DNA from: an uncultured Clostridia bacterium
GTDB taxonomy: Bacteria; Bacillota; Clostridia; TANB77; CAG-508
NCBI GenBank assembly: GCA_944388735.1
Contig: CALXJX010000001.1
Location: 71,088 to 113,907 of the forward strand
DNA: 42,820 bases
Reading direction: 5' to 3'
The notes beneath the pieces were generated by a model. The model was not told where the DNA came from. It made no database searches and saw only the letters and a list, made by a program, of their open reading frames with translations. Shown here piece after piece: positions 7,744 through 16,643 of this stretch. How positions within the stretch are numbered: the stretch's first letter is position 1; each line of letters starts with the position of its first letter. A program made the position numbers and the translations under genes.

Positions 7744-8796
7744 ATGAGCGAAAATGCAGAAAAGAAAAAAGCATTGGAAATGGCGATGAGTCAAATAGAA
7801 AAACAATTTGGAAAAGGTTCAGTAATGAAACTTGGAGAATTTAAAGCAATGGAAGTGGAAGCAATACCAACAGGAGCTTTAAGTTTGGATATAGCATTAG
7901 GAATAGGAGGAGTTCCAAGAGGAAGAATAATAGAAATATTTGGACCAGAATCTTCTGGTAAGACAACATTAGCATTACATGTAGTTGCAGAAGCTCAAAA
8001 AATGGGAGGAGAGGCAGCTTTTATAGATGCAGAACATGCTTTAGACCCAATATATGCAAAAAAACTAGGAGTAGATATAGATAATTTAATTGTATCTCAA
8101 CCAGATACAGGAGAACAAGCTCTTGAAATAACAGAAAGCTTAGTTAGAAGTGGAGCGTTAGATGTTATTGTAGTAGACTCAGTAGCAGCATTAGTTCCAA
8201 AAGCAGAGATAGATGGAGACATGGGAGATTCTCACATGGGACTTCAAGCTAGATTAATGTCACAAGCATTAAGAAAATTAGCAGGAGCATTAAACAAATC
8301 AAAAACAGTTTTAATATTTATAAATCAATTAAGAGAAAAAATAGGTGTAATGTTTGGAAATCCTGAAACAACAACAGGTGGTAGAGCATTAAAGTTCTAT
8401 GCTTCTGTTAGAATGGATATTAGAAAAACAGAAAACATAAAACAAGATGGAGAATTCAAAGGAAGTAGAGTTAGAGTTAAAATTGTAAAAAATAAAGTAG
8501 CTCCACCATTTAGAGAAGCAGAATTTGATATAGTGTATGGAGAAGGAATATCTAAGGCTGGAAATATATTAGATATGGCAGTTAACTTAGATATTATAGA
8601 AAAATCAGGTTCATGGTTTAGCTATAATGGAGAAAGAATAGGCCAAGGTAGAGAAAATGTTAAAAAATATTTAACAGACAATCCAGAAATTTTAGAAGAT
8701 GTAGAGAAAAAGGTAAGAGAAAATTTTGAAAAAGCTTTTGAAAAGAGTTTAGGTGAAGAATTACCTGAAATAGAAGATGATGAGGAAGAGGAATAG
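7744..8796 (+). CDS. recA: Recombinase A
   Basis: ATP-dependent strand-exchange protein of homologous recombination and coprotease for LexA-type repressors. It has 350 residues, typical length. Visible: Walker [10 protein letters not shown] (about residue 67), the catalytic glutamate region [10 protein letters not shown], Walker [11 protein letters not shown], loop L1 [18 protein letters not shown], loop L2 [20 protein letters not shown], and the C-terminal acidic tail [10 protein letters not shown]-like. AAGGAGG lies 6 bases before the ATG. recX follows after 26 bases, so the two are likely cotranscribed. Confidence 0.98.
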   Translation: MSENAEKKKALEMAMSQIEKQFGKGSVMKLGEFKAMEVEAIPTGALSLDIALGIGGVPRGRIIEIFGPESSGKTTLALHVVAEAQKMGGEAAFIDAEHALDPIYAKKLGVDIDNLIVSQPDTGEQALEITESLVRSGALDVIVVDSVAALVPKAEIDGDMGDSHMGLQARLMSQALRKLAGALNKSKTVLIFINQLREKIGVMFGNPETTTGGRALKFYASVRMDIRKTENIKQDGEFKGSRVRVKIVKNKVAPPFREAEFDIVYGEGISKAGNILDMAVNLDIIEKSGSWFSYNGERIGQGRENVKKYLTDNPEILEDVEKKVRENFEKAFEKSLGEELPEIEDDEEEE

Positions 8797-8822
8797 TTAA
8801 TTAATAAAAAAGGAAGAAAAAA

Positions 8823-9239
8823 ATGTATACTATAGAAGAATTTGATAAAGAAAAAACAAAAGTATTAAAATATATATTATATAAAAAAAGAAGTGAAGCA
8901 GAAATAAGAAAAAAATTTTCAGGAATAATGGACGAGAACCTTCTAGAAGATATTATAGAATACCTAAAAGAAGCAGGTTATATAAATGATAAAGAATTTA
9001 TTGAAAAGACAGTAAATAATATAATAGCTCTAAAAAATTTATCAATAAAAGAAATAAAATATAAGCTGATGTCAAAAGGGCTAGACAAAAACGACATAGA
9101 AGACTATATATCTGAGAATAGAGAAAAATTAGAAGAATATGAAAAAAAGTCTGCTGAAAATATAACAAATAAAAAATCATCTTCAATGGAACCAGATGAA
9201 ATAAAACAATATTTACTAAAAAAAGGATTTAAAATATAA
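8823..9239 (+). CDS. recX: Regulatory protein RecX
   Basis: Small helical protein that modulates RecA filaments. It has 138 residues, short for the family, which commonly has three-helix repeats over 150-270 residues. Visible: KVLKYILYKKRSEAEIRKKF, the family LxxRxxSExELRxKL motif, then YLKEAGYINDKEFIE (the family GYLDDxxFA motif), and a second repeat LSIKEIKYKLMSKGLDKNDIE. The C-terminus DEIKQYLLKKGFKI resembles the start of a third repeat. The position directly after recA supports the call. GGAAG lies before the ATG. Confidence 0.88.
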   Translation: MYTIEEFDKEKTKVLKYILYKKRSEAEIRKKFSGIMDENLLEDIIEYLKEAGYINDKEFIEKTVNNIIALKNLSIKEIKYKLMSKGLDKNDIEDYISENREKLEEYEKKSAENITNKKSSSMEPDEIKQYLLKKGFKI

Positions 9240-9310
9240 GGCAAATCTCATAAATAGTTAGATATAAACGAAAAAGAAATTTGTGTGTAATTGTTAGAGT
9301 GAAACGATTT

Positions 9311-9345
9311 TATGCAATAGGAAAGTATAGCTTTTCCTATTGTAT
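9311..9345 (+). terminator. Hairpin after recX, related to the one at the end of feoB
   Basis: TATGCAATAGGAAA pairs with TTTTCCTATTGTATA, with one G-T pair, around a 7-base centre. The AATAGGAAAG core is shared with 5296-5336. It probably ends or stabilises the recA-recX transcript. Between it and scpA I see only AT-rich DNA. Confidence 0.55.
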
Positions 9346-9444
9346 AAAATATTATACTTAAAAGTAGAGTATGAGTAACTTAAGATTAAAACTACTTGCT
9401 ATAAAATAAAAGCAAACTAAAATTATTAAGAGGAGAAATAGTGA

Positions 9445-10203
9445 ATGTCAATTTTAGCATTAGAAACTAATAAATATGCAATAAAGATAGATAATTTTGA
9501 AGGACCACTTGATTTATTATGCCATTTAATAGATAAAAACAAAATGGATATATATGAAATAAATCTAAGTGAAATAACAGATCAATATATAGACTATTTA
9601 AATGAACAAGAGCAACTAAACTTAGAAATAGCAAGTGAATTCTTAGTAATGGCCTCAACACTATTATATTTAAAATCAAAAAATTTATTACCAAAACAAG
9701 AAACAGAGGAAGAAGAAGTTACAGAAGAAGAATTAATAAGAAGGATTATAGAATATAAAAAATTTAAAGAGATAAGTAAAGTGTTAAGAGAAAATTATTT
9801 AACATTTTCTAATAGATATTTTAAAGAACAAGAAAATATTGAACTACCAAAACAAAAACTAGAAAAAGATTATGATAAAACTTTAATACCGGAAATTTAT
9901 AAAAAACTAGTCGAAAGAAATAGTGTTAAACTAAATCAAAATGCTAAAAATATTGAAAAAATAGCATTAGTTGAAAACTATACAGTAGCAAGTAAAGTAA
10001 AAGAAATGTTTAAAGTACTGGTAAAACAAAAGAAGTTTGTATTTAATAAATTATTTTCTGTAAAAAGACATAACAAACAAGAAGTAGTAACAGCATTTTC
10101 CGGCTTACTGGAATTGTCAAGAAGAAATAAAGTTGAAACTACACAAGAAGAATTATTTGGAGACATTACTGTAGAAAAAGCTAAAAAAGAAAAAGCAAGT
10201 TAA
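9445..10203 (+). CDS. scpA: Segregation and condensation protein A (kleisin of SMC complex)
   Basis: Kleisin subunit that bridges the SMC heads in chromosome condensation and segregation; cytosolic, nucleoid-associated. It has 252 residues, family length. Visible: the N-terminal IDNFEGPLDLLCHLIDKNKMDI block, SEITDQYIDYL, the MASTLLYLKSKNLLP block (about residues 70-84), an acidic linker EEEEVTEEELIRRI and a C-terminal winged-helix region around VTAFSGLLELSRRNKV. AGAGGAG before the ATG. scpB usually follows directly in related genomes; here 180 bases with a repeat remnant separate scpA from a DUF2953 gene. Confidence 0.95.
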   Translation: MSILALETNKYAIKIDNFEGPLDLLCHLIDKNKMDIYEINLSEITDQYIDYLNEQEQLNLEIASEFLVMASTLLYLKSKNLLPKQETEEEEVTEEELIRRIIEYKKFKEISKVLRENYLTFSNRYFKEQENIELPKQKLEKDYDKTLIPEIYKKLVERNSVKLNQNAKNIEKIALVENYTVASKVKEMFKVLVKQKKFVFNKLFSVKRHNKQEVVTAFSGLLELSRRNKVETTQEELFGDITVEKAKKEKAS

Positions 10204-10254
10204 TTTAGCAAAAAAATTGTTGCACACAATTTTACTAACGTAAAATTGGCGCAT

Positions 10255-10295
10255 GAACAATAACGCGGGCTTTACATTGACCTTTGAATTGTTAC
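10255..10295 (-). repeat. Remnant of the long-hairpin element between scpA and the DUF2953 gene
   Basis: GAACAATAACGCG is shared with the element at 31229-31381, and CATTGACCTTTGAATTGTTAC resembles the right arm of the same family. The left arm and core are missing. An unrelated small hairpin (ACAATTTTAC/GTAAAATTG) precedes it. Confidence 0.55.
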
Positions 10296-10382
10296 AAAAA
10301 GTAGAAATAAAAGAAATAAAAGGTTTAAAAAAGAAAAAATTGGAAAAACTAATATAAATCCTATAAAAAGAAGGCGATTATA

Positions 10383-11006
10383 TTGGTTTTTCTTTTTTAT
10401 TTAATAATAACTTTAATTATAATATCAACATTACTTTTATTTTCCAAGATAAAAATAGAAATAATAAATTTTAGGTTTACATCTTTAAACAAAAGACATG
10501 TAAATAAAGAATACAAAATCGTTGTAAAATTATATATCTTAGAAAAAATACCAATAACAAAAATAAACATAACAAAAACAAAATTAGAAAAGCAAAAAAT
10601 TAAAGAAAAATTAGAGAAAATAGACGTAAAAGCAATTCAAAATAAAATAAAAATAGATAAAAACTTCTTTAAAGCAATTAAAAAAATAAACATGCAAATA
10701 AAAAAAATCAACTTAAATATGGAATTAGGGACAGAAAATGCAATGCTAACCTCTGCAATAGTTCCAGCAATAAGCACAATTATAGCAATATACTTGAGAA
10801 AAAAAATCAAAAATTACGAAAACCAAACATTTATTATACAACCAGTATATCAAAACCAAAATTTAATAAATATATATATTTCAGGTATATTTGAAATAAA
10901 AATGATTCATATTATAGATATGTTATATAGATTAAATAAGAAGGGAGAAGTGAAAAGATATGAGCGAACATCCGATAGAAGGACTTATGACTACAGCTAT
11001 GAATAG
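10383..11006 (+). CDS. DUF2953 family membrane-associated protein
   Basis: A 207-residue protein with an N-terminal membrane helix (VFLFYLIITLIIISTLLLF, residues 2-20) followed by a lysine-rich, beta-prone domain with NMELGTENAMLTSAIVPAI, the family segment of DUF2953 proteins (GxxDAxxTAxxxG type). The start is TTG at 10383, preceded by AGAAGG; no ATG in the frame lies nearby. It overlaps ytfJ by 47 bases. In spore-forming Clostridia a DUF2953 gene sits directly before ytfJ, so the context supports the call and suggests a sporulation role, but its biochemical function is not known to me. Confidence 0.75.
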   Translation: MVFLFYLIITLIIISTLLLFSKIKIEIINFRFTSLNKRHVNKEYKIVVKLYILEKIPITKINITKTKLEKQKIKEKLEKIDVKAIQNKIKIDKNFFKAIKKINMQIKKINLNMELGTENAMLTSAIVPAISTIIAIYLRKKIKNYENQTFIIQPVYQNQNLINIYISGIFEIKMIHIIDMLYRLNKKGEVKRYERTSDRRTYDYSYE

Positions 11007-11616
11007 TATACAAGACATGATTGATGTAAATACAATAATTGGTGAGCCAATAGAAACTTCAAATAATATAGTAATTATACCAATTTCAAAAGTAAGTTTT
11101 GGCTTTGCAGCAGGTGGAAGTGAATTTAAAGGAGAGACTATAGACGAATATACAAAAAGAGATAAAGAAGAGGCAATACAATATAGATTACCATTTGGAG
11201 GTGGAAGTGGTGCAGGAGTAACAATTAATCCAATAGCATTTTTAGTAATACAATCTAATAATGTAAAATTAATGCCTGTAAATCATACATCTTCACTTGA
11301 TAAACTATTAGACTATATGCCAGACTTAATAGAAAAGACCAATAATATGATGAATAAACATATACAAAATAAAAAAGAAGAAACTCAAAAAATATTAAAA
11401 GAGATGCAAAGAAAACAAAAAGAAGCTCAAGAAAAAGAAAAGAAAATTGAGAAAGATGAAAATAATATTCAAAATGATATAGAAAATAAAATAAATAAAA
11501 AAATAGAAAATGCTGCAAAAAAGGAAAAGGCAAAAATAGAAGAGAAAATAGATTTACCAGATGAAGATTTGGATTATGAGTTTGAATATGATGAAACATT
11601 AGATGATGACGAATAA
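10960..11616 (+). CDS. ytfJ: Sporulation protein YtfJ/GerW family
   Basis: Spore protein of the YtfJ (GerW) family, linked in Bacillus to spore germination. It has 218 residues. The conserved domain fills residues 1-120: HPIEGLMTTAMNSIQDMIDV, VIIPISKVSFGFAAGGSEF and a glycine-rich FGGGSGAGVTINPIAFLV. The rest is a long charged coiled coil of Lys/Glu (EKTNNMMNKHIQNKKEETQK onward) with an acidic end DLDYEFEYDETLDDDE; this tail is longer than in Bacillus. GGGAG precedes the ATG. The 47-base overlap with the upstream DUF2953 gene suggests translational coupling. Confidence 0.9.
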   Translation: MSEHPIEGLMTTAMNSIQDMIDVNTIIGEPIETSNNIVIIPISKVSFGFAAGGSEFKGETIDEYTKRDKEEAIQYRLPFGGGSGAGVTINPIAFLVIQSNNVKLMPVNHTSSLDKLLDYMPDLIEKTNNMMNKHIQNKKEETQKILKEMQRKQKEAQEKEKKIEKDENNIQNDIENKINKKIENAAKKEKAKIEEKIDLPDEDLDYEFEYDETLDDDE

Positions 11617-11617
11617 T

Positions 11618-11646
11618 GGAACGTTGGGGACACGCCAAAACGTTCC
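11618..11646 (+). repeat. Single GAACGTT/GGGGAC palindromic unit after ytfJ
   Basis: GGAACGTT and AACGTTCC arms enclose GGGGACACGCC, two bases after the ytfJ stop. It is a variant of the GAACTTT/GTCCC units seen at 3064, 21167, 32185 and 42689. Confidence 0.65.
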
Positions 11647-11746
11647 AAAAGTTCAAAAATGTCTTAGAAACAGAACGAATACCAGGGTTTTGTTTTTAAG
11701 ACATTTTTATTGTATAGGGAAACTTGACTTCTATTATGGGAATGTT

Positions 11747-11955
11747 GTAACTTTTTAGAGGTCGAAATGGTTATAACTTTTTTCATTATCTCCTCGGCTT
11801 GCTCCATAGATTATAAATTCTAAGCTTAAAATAACCGAGCCTCTCGTTAATCACGCTTCCTCAGTTATTTTAAACTAAGAATTTATACATCTATTCCACG
11901 TCACATTCGGAGCTAACTCAAAAAGTTATAACCATTTCGACCTCTGAAAAGCTAC
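11747..11955 (-). repeat. Long-hairpin element, copy A (full)
   Basis: About 209 bp that fold into one long imperfect hairpin. The outer arms (26 bp perfect, AGAGGTCGAAATGG... and its complement) are unique to this copy. Inside lies the conserved core, here on the minus strand: GTGGAATAGATGTATAAATT, then an inner stem of about 26 bp (AGCTTAAAATAAC type) closing on AGGAAGCGTGATTAACGAGA. Copies B (25820) and C (37459) share this core but have other arms. No ORF. The rest of 11647-12193 is AT-rich DNA without further features. Confidence 0.85.
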
Positions 11956-12193
11956 TGAATATTCATAATAAAGTTAAAAATCTATTGAAAAAAATATTAA
12001 TTTATATTATAATGAGTAACATAATTTGAATCAATTTTTTATATCTAAGTTTATCCCAAAATTTAAAAAATAAGAAAAAAGAAAAGAAGGTGAGAAAAAA
12101 AGAGATATAGTATAATATTAAATTAATATTTATTTATAAATAAACATTGACTAAAAAATAAAAACAAAATATAATAATGAAAGAAGGAATTCA

Positions 12194-13372
12194 ATGAAAG
12201 TTTTCACTTATCAGGACTATTTAAAAGTTATAGAAATAAGAGAAAAAATGGTAATTAGAGGAATAAAAACAAGAGAAAATAATAATTTTGGAATGTTATG
12301 TTTAAGAGAAGATAAAGAAGAATACAATATAGGTCAAGTAGATACAGAAAAAAATATTGTCTCAAAGAAACAAATAAATCATCCTCATGACAAAATATTT
12401 AGAGCAGTTTTAGAAGACAAAAAACAAATTATAGAGGTGATTAATGATGTATTAAATTTAACAAGAAAACTTACAGAACACGAGATAGACATATATAACA
12501 GTAGTTATGTAAGCGAAAGATTTGAAAATAAAGAATCAGACATAGTATATAAAATGAAAGAAAAAAATATATTTTTTTTAATTGAACACCAATCAAAAGT
12601 AGATTATGAAATGCCAATGAGAATAGTAAATTATGAGATAGAAATAATAAGGCAAGCAATAGGAAATAAAAAAATAGGGAAAAATAGTAAAATACCAATG
12701 ATAATACCAATAGTGATATATACAGGGAAGGGAAAATGGAATGCAGCATTGAAAATAGAAGAATATCAAGAAAGGTTACAGGATTATAAAATAAGAGCAT
12801 TAGGAGAATACAATTTAATAGACATAAATGATTATTCAATGGAAGAGTTAGAAAAAAAAGAAACATTTTTGGCTAAGTTAATGATAATAGAAAAATCAGA
12901 AAGCAAAGAAGAGTTAATAAAGAATTTAACTAAAATAGTAGAGGACGAAAAAGGAACAGAAAATGCAAAATTATTATATAGAATAATAAATTATGTATTA
13001 AGAGAAAAATTAGGAAATGAAATGACAAAAGAATTATTAAAAAAATTAAAAGGAGGTAATGAAAATATGGGATTAGCAGTAATGGAAATGTTGGAAAAAG
13101 AAGAAAGAGAATTGAAAAAAAGAATAAGAAAGTCTTGTAGAGAAGCGAAGCGACAGGGAATTGAACAAGGAATTGAACAGGGAATTGAACAAGGAAAATC
13201 TATTGGAAAAAAAGAAGGTATATTCATTGGAAAAATAGAAGTAGCAAAAGAAATGCTAAAAAATAATATAGAAGATGCAATTATAATAAAAGTTACACAA
13301 ATAAAAAACAACCAATTAGATAAAATAAAAAAAGAAGTAAAAAAAGAAAAGAGAACAAAACAAGATGAATGA
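12194..13372 (+). CDS. Rpn/YhgA-like PD-(D/E)XK nuclease family protein
   Basis: A 392-residue protein of the recombination-promoting nuclease (Rpn) / transposase_31 group. Visible: HDKIFRAVLEDKKQIIEVIN (start of the nuclease domain, about residue 65), the catalytic-type ESDIVYKMKEKN followed by IFFLIEHQSKVDYEMPMRI, giving D...ExQ spacing like PD-(D/E)XK enzymes, then PIVIYTGKGKW. The C-terminus has three tandem GIEQ repeats encoded by near-identical 12-base units (13157-13195), then a lysine-rich tail. An N-terminal extension of about 60 residues precedes the nuclease domain. GAAGGA lies before the ATG. Such genes are multi-copy and mobile-like; no inverted ends are visible here. Confidence 0.8.
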   Translation: MKVFTYQDYLKVIEIREKMVIRGIKTRENNNFGMLCLREDKEEYNIGQVDTEKNIVSKKQINHPHDKIFRAVLEDKKQIIEVINDVLNLTRKLTEHEIDIYNSSYVSERFENKESDIVYKMKEKNIFFLIEHQSKVDYEMPMRIVNYEIEIIRQAIGNKKIGKNSKIPMIIPIVIYTGKGKWNAALKIEEYQERLQDYKIRALGEYNLIDINDYSMEELEKKETFLAKLMIIEKSESKEELIKNLTKIVEDEKGTENAKLLYRIINYVLREKLGNEMTKELLKKLKGGNENMGLAVMEMLEKEERELKKRIRKSCREAKRQGIEQGIEQGIEQGKSIGKKEGIFIGKIEVAKEMLKNNIEDAIIIKVTQIKNNQLDKIKKEVKKEKRTKQDE

Positions 13373-13415
13373 TAATCACTTTAAACTATTAAGATTAAAT
13401 ACATAAAAAATATAG

Positions 13416-13450
13416 AGAAGAAATTTTGAAAAAGAAGTTTCTTCTTTTTT
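13416..13450 (+). terminator. Intrinsic terminator of the Rpn-like gene
   Basis: AGAAGAAA pairs with TTTCTTCT across a 14-base loop, followed by a T-run. The remaining DNA up to spoIIAA must hold the spoIIA operon promoter; I cannot identify a convincing sigma-H motif in it. Confidence 0.7.
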
Positions 13451-13639
13451 AGTGGAATAAATCAATTTGCTTTTCTATTCAATCGAAAAATAGTTCACTT
13501 TGGAAATTGTAAATAATGACTAAAACAAATGTCGAAAACTTCTATGAATTCGACAAAACTTCTTAATTTTTACTCTTGGAAAAATATGGTAATGAAGTTA
13601 TAATAGAAAAAGAATTAATCTTAAGGAGGGAGAACAAAA

Positions 13640-13981
13640 ATGGAAACCCAATATTATAAAAAGGACAAGCTGTTAGTCCTAAAAATCACCGAAGAAATAG
13701 ATGATTGTAGTGTTCAAAAAATAAGGAGGAAAGCAGATTATGAGATTGAGAGATATATGCCTAAAAGAGTTGTATTTGATTTTGATAGTGTCACTTTCAT
13801 GGATAGTGCAGGAATAGGGTTAATAATAGGAAGGTACAAATTTACAAACATGCTAGGAGGAAAATTAGAAGTAGCTAACTTAACAGGAAGTATAAAAAAA
13901 ATATTTGAGATGAGCGGAATATTAAGATTAATACCTATAACCACATTAGAAAATATATCAGACATAGAAGAAACAGCATAA
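13640..13981 (+). CDS. spoIIAA: Anti-sigma F factor antagonist SpoIIAA
   Basis: STAS-domain anti-anti-sigma factor. Its unphosphorylated form releases SigF from SpoIIAB in the forespore. It has 113 residues, the usual length. Visible: VVFDFDSVTFMDSAGIGLII with the phosphorylatable serine of the DSAG motif (about residue 57), then the GGKLEVANLTGSIKKIFEMSGI helix region. AAGGAGGG lies 10 bases before the ATG. First gene of the spoIIAA-spoIIAB-sigF operon. Confidence 0.95.
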   Translation: METQYYKKDKLLVLKITEEIDDCSVQKIRRKADYEIERYMPKRVVFDFDSVTFMDSAGIGLIIGRYKFTNMLGGKLEVANLTGSIKKIFEMSGILRLIPITTLENISDIEETA

Positions 13982-14041
13982 AAAATTAAACAAAAATAAG
14001 TGTGCCAAATAAAATTAGGCACAAAGAAAGGAAAAAAGAAA

Positions 14042-14509
14042 ATGGATTTTGAAAATGAAATGAAACTAGAGTTTATTAGTAAATCTGTGAACGAGGCTTT
14101 TGCAAGAATTTCGATTGCAGCATTTGCCTCACAATTAGACCCTACTATAGAAGAATTAGCAGATATAAAAACTGCTGTTTCAGAAGCTGTTACAAATTCT
14201 ATTATTCATGGATATGACAATAAACAAGGAATTGTAAAGATAGTGGCAAAACTAAAAAATAATGAAATTATTATCGAGATTTCTGATAATGGAAAAGGAA
14301 TTGAAAATGTGGATATTGCAAAAGAACCGCTATATACCACAAAGCCTAATTTAGAACGTTCTGGAATGGGATTTACAATAATGGAAAGTTTTATGGATAG
14401 CTTAGAAATTGAATCAATTGTAGGTCTAGGAACCAAAGTGACAATGTCAAAGAAAATAAAGCCGAAAACAGAAGAAAATGACGAATTTGAACTAATTTCT
14501 AATGCTTAG
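14042..14509 (+). CDS. spoIIAB: Anti-sigma F factor / serine kinase SpoIIAB
   Basis: Binds and inhibits SigF and phosphorylates SpoIIAA on its DSAG serine. It has 155 residues from the ATG at 14042, chosen because GAAAGG precedes it and the N-terminus [20 protein letters not shown] matches the family (MxNxMxLxFxSxSxNExF). GHKL ATPase motifs are visible: N-box [14 protein letters not shown]1 DNGKGI, and G2 [12 protein letters not shown]. An earlier in-frame ATG at 14000 is less likely. The ribosome binding site lies 60 bases after the spoIIAA stop. Confidence 0.95.
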   Translation: MDFENEMKLEFISKSVNEAFARISIAAFASQLDPTIEELADIKTAVSEAVTNSIIHGYDNKQGIVKIVAKLKNNEIIIEISDNGKGIENVDIAKEPLYTTKPNLERSGMGFTIMESFMDSLEIESIVGLGTKVTMSKKIKPKTEENDEFELISNA

Positions 14510-14594
14510 GTTATTCTTGTTAGATTAAGCATAGATTATCAATAGACAGTAAATTTACTAATTACAGGTTTTACATAATTGAAAGGGGTATATT

Positions 14595-15324
14595 ATGTAC
14601 GAAATCAATTTAGATGCAATAAAAAGAGCCCAAGCACGGAGATAAATATGAATTAGAAAGATTGATAAAAGAAAATAATGGATTAATATGGAGCATTGTA
14701 AAAAGATTTAATGGAAGAGGTTATGATTTAGAAGAATTATATCAAATAGGATGCGTAGGATTTATTAAATCAATAAAAAAATTTGATACGAATTTCGATG
14801 TAAAATTATCTACATATTCAGTACCATACATGATAGGCGAAATAAAAAGACATATAAGAGATGACGGACCAATAAAAGTTAGCAGGAGTATTAAAGAATT
14901 AGGAATAAAAATTAGAGAAATACAAAGAGAGCATTTAAATAAAAATGGAGAAGAAATGCAAATAGATGAGATAGCAAAACAGTTAAAAGTTTCAAGAGAA
15001 GATGTGGCATTAGCTATGGAAGCTACAAACTGTGTGGATTCTATAGAAGGAACTTTTTATAAAGATAATAAAGACGGAAATCAAATATCACTATTGGAAA
15101 GACTTTCAACAAATAAGAATGAAGAAGAAAGTATTACAAATAGATTGGCTATAAATCAATTAATAGACGGCTTAGAAAAAAGAGATAAAGAAGTTATACT
15201 ATTAAGGTTTTATAAAGAAAAAACTCAAGCACAGATTGCAAAAATTTTAGGAATCACTCAAGTTCAAGTATCTAGAATAGAAAAAAGAATTTTAGAAAGT
15301 ATGAAGAAAAAATTAATATCTTAA
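14595..15324 (+). CDS. sigF: Forespore sigma factor SigF, read across a CGG +1 shift site
   Basis: RNA polymerase sigma factor of early forespore transcription. Reconstructed length is 242 residues. The first frame gives MYEINLDAIKRAQA and then CGG AGA TAA. Skipping the C of CGG gives GGA GAT AAA TAT, so the protein continues A-G-DKYELERLIKENNGLIW, which matches the KAQxGDKxA start of SigF/SigG. Region 2 is clear (YDLEELYQIGCVGFIKSIKK), and regions 3-4 follow, ending in the helix-turn-helix TQAQIAKILGITQVQVSRIE. GAAAGGGG lies before the ATG at 14595. Without recoding only a 16-residue peptide would be made; an internal start at 14662 would remove the first 23 residues and has no good ribosome binding site. 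Confidence 0.9.
14637..14640 (+). other. Putative +1 recoding site 3: CGGA read as Gly (sigF codon 15)
   Basis: Zero frame GCA CGG AGA TAA. Dropping the C gives GCA GGA GAT AAA (A-G-D-K), matching the family. No homopolymer lies at the break. Confidence 0.75.
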
Positions 15325-15530
15325 TAACAAAATTAAATTCACAATTCACATATTATAAAATGAAATTATAAATATCAATATATAATTTAACCTTTTAAAA
15401 TAAAATATTTCTAATCAAATTCAAAATTTATTCAATATTAATATATCAACATATCAACATTTTTGACCTATTATAGAGGCTTTGAATAGTAACCTTGTAT
15501 TAATAGAATAATAGAAAAGAAGGTGAAAAA

Positions 15531-16583
15531 TTGAAAAAAATTTTTATCTATTTTTTGGCTTTTGTATTAATTTGTTTTATATTACCGGCTTTACTTACAA
15601 AAAGAGATATGGGGACATTTTCAAATGAAGAAGAGCAAAATCAAACAGAACTAGGAGAAGGAGAAATGCAAAATCAAACACAAGCTGAAACAGAAGAACA
15701 AAAAAATAATCCTAATGAACAACCAACAGAAAATAATTTAGTTATAAAATTATTACATAAAAAAACTGGTCAAGTAGAAGAAGTTAATTTAGAAAACTAC
15801 TTATGCAATGTCGTATCTGCTGAGATGCCTGCAGATTATGAGTTAGAAGCTTTAAAAGCTCAAGCAATTGTAGCTAGAACTTATACTATTTACAAAATGA
15901 AAAATAAAAAGCATGATAATGCTGATATTTGTGACGACTCAACTTGTTGTCAAGCATGGATATCAAAAGAAGATAGATTAGCAAAATGGGAGGAAAGCAA
16001 AAGGGAAAGCAATTGGCAAAAAATAGAACAATGTGTAAATGAAACAAAAGGGAAAATAGTAACATATCAAAATGAGCCAATAAATGCGTTTTTTCATTCT
16101 AATAGTGGAGGGACAACAGAAATACCTATAAATGTATGGGGTGGTTCTGGATATCCGTATTTGCAAGTTGTACAAACAGCTGGTGAAGAAGGTTATACAC
16201 AATATAGTTCAGAAGTTACTTTATCTCAACAAGAATTGATAGATAAGCTAAAAACAAAATATCCTGATATACAAATAGATTTTCAAAATCAAGAAGATAT
16301 AAAAATATTAGAGTATACAGATAGTAATAGAGTGAAAACAGTAAAATTTGGGAATCATAATTTATCAGGTGTAGAGACTAGGACATTATTAGGATTAAGG
16401 TCTACAAATTTTGAAATTACAAGAGAAAATGAAAATATAAAATTTAGTGTAAAAGGATATGGACATGGGGTTGGAATGAGTCAAACTGGTGCAAATACAA
16501 TGGCTAAACAAGGAAGCAAAGCAGAGGATATTATTAATCATTTTTATATAGGAGTAGAAATAAAAGAAATAAATCAATTGTAA
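15531..16583 (+). CDS. spoIID: Stage II sporulation protein D (lytic transglycosylase)
   Basis: Membrane-anchored glycan-cleaving enzyme that works with SpoIIP and SpoIIM in engulfment of the forespore. It has 350 residues. The TTG start at 15531 is chosen from AAGAAGG 9 bases upstream. An N-terminal helix (IFIYFLAFVLICFILPALL) is followed by a Glu/Gln-rich linker and then the SpoIID domain: VSAEMPADYELEALKAQAIV with its conserved glutamate, ARTYTIYKM, a CDDSTCCQAW cysteine cluster, FFHSNSGGTTE, and the C-terminal YGHGVGMSQTGANTMAKQG. The gene follows sigF after 206 bases. That spacer contains only AT-rich DNA in which I see no certain promoter. Confidence 0.95.
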   Translation: MKKIFIYFLAFVLICFILPALLTKRDMGTFSNEEEQNQTELGEGEMQNQTQAETEEQKNNPNEQPTENNLVIKLLHKKTGQVEEVNLENYLCNVVSAEMPADYELEALKAQAIVARTYTIYKMKNKKHDNADICDDSTCCQAWISKEDRLAKWEESKRESNWQKIEQCVNETKGKIVTYQNEPINAFFHSNSGGTTEIPINVWGGSGYPYLQVVQTAGEEGYTQYSSEVTLSQQELIDKLKTKYPDIQIDFQNQEDIKILEYTDSNRVKTVKFGNHNLSGVETRTLLGLRSTNFEITRENENIKFSVKGYGHGVGMSQTGANTMAKQGSKAEDIINHFYIGVEIKEINQL

Positions 16584-16643
16584 TGTATATTCTTCTAAAA
16601 AAAGGAAATACTTTAAGTAATAAAAGTATTGAAGGAGGATTAT

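Noticed and set aside
12471-12866. Leu/Phe-rich minus-strand frames opposite several genes
   Set aside because: These are typical complements of AT-rich, Lys/Glu-rich genes and have no start signals.
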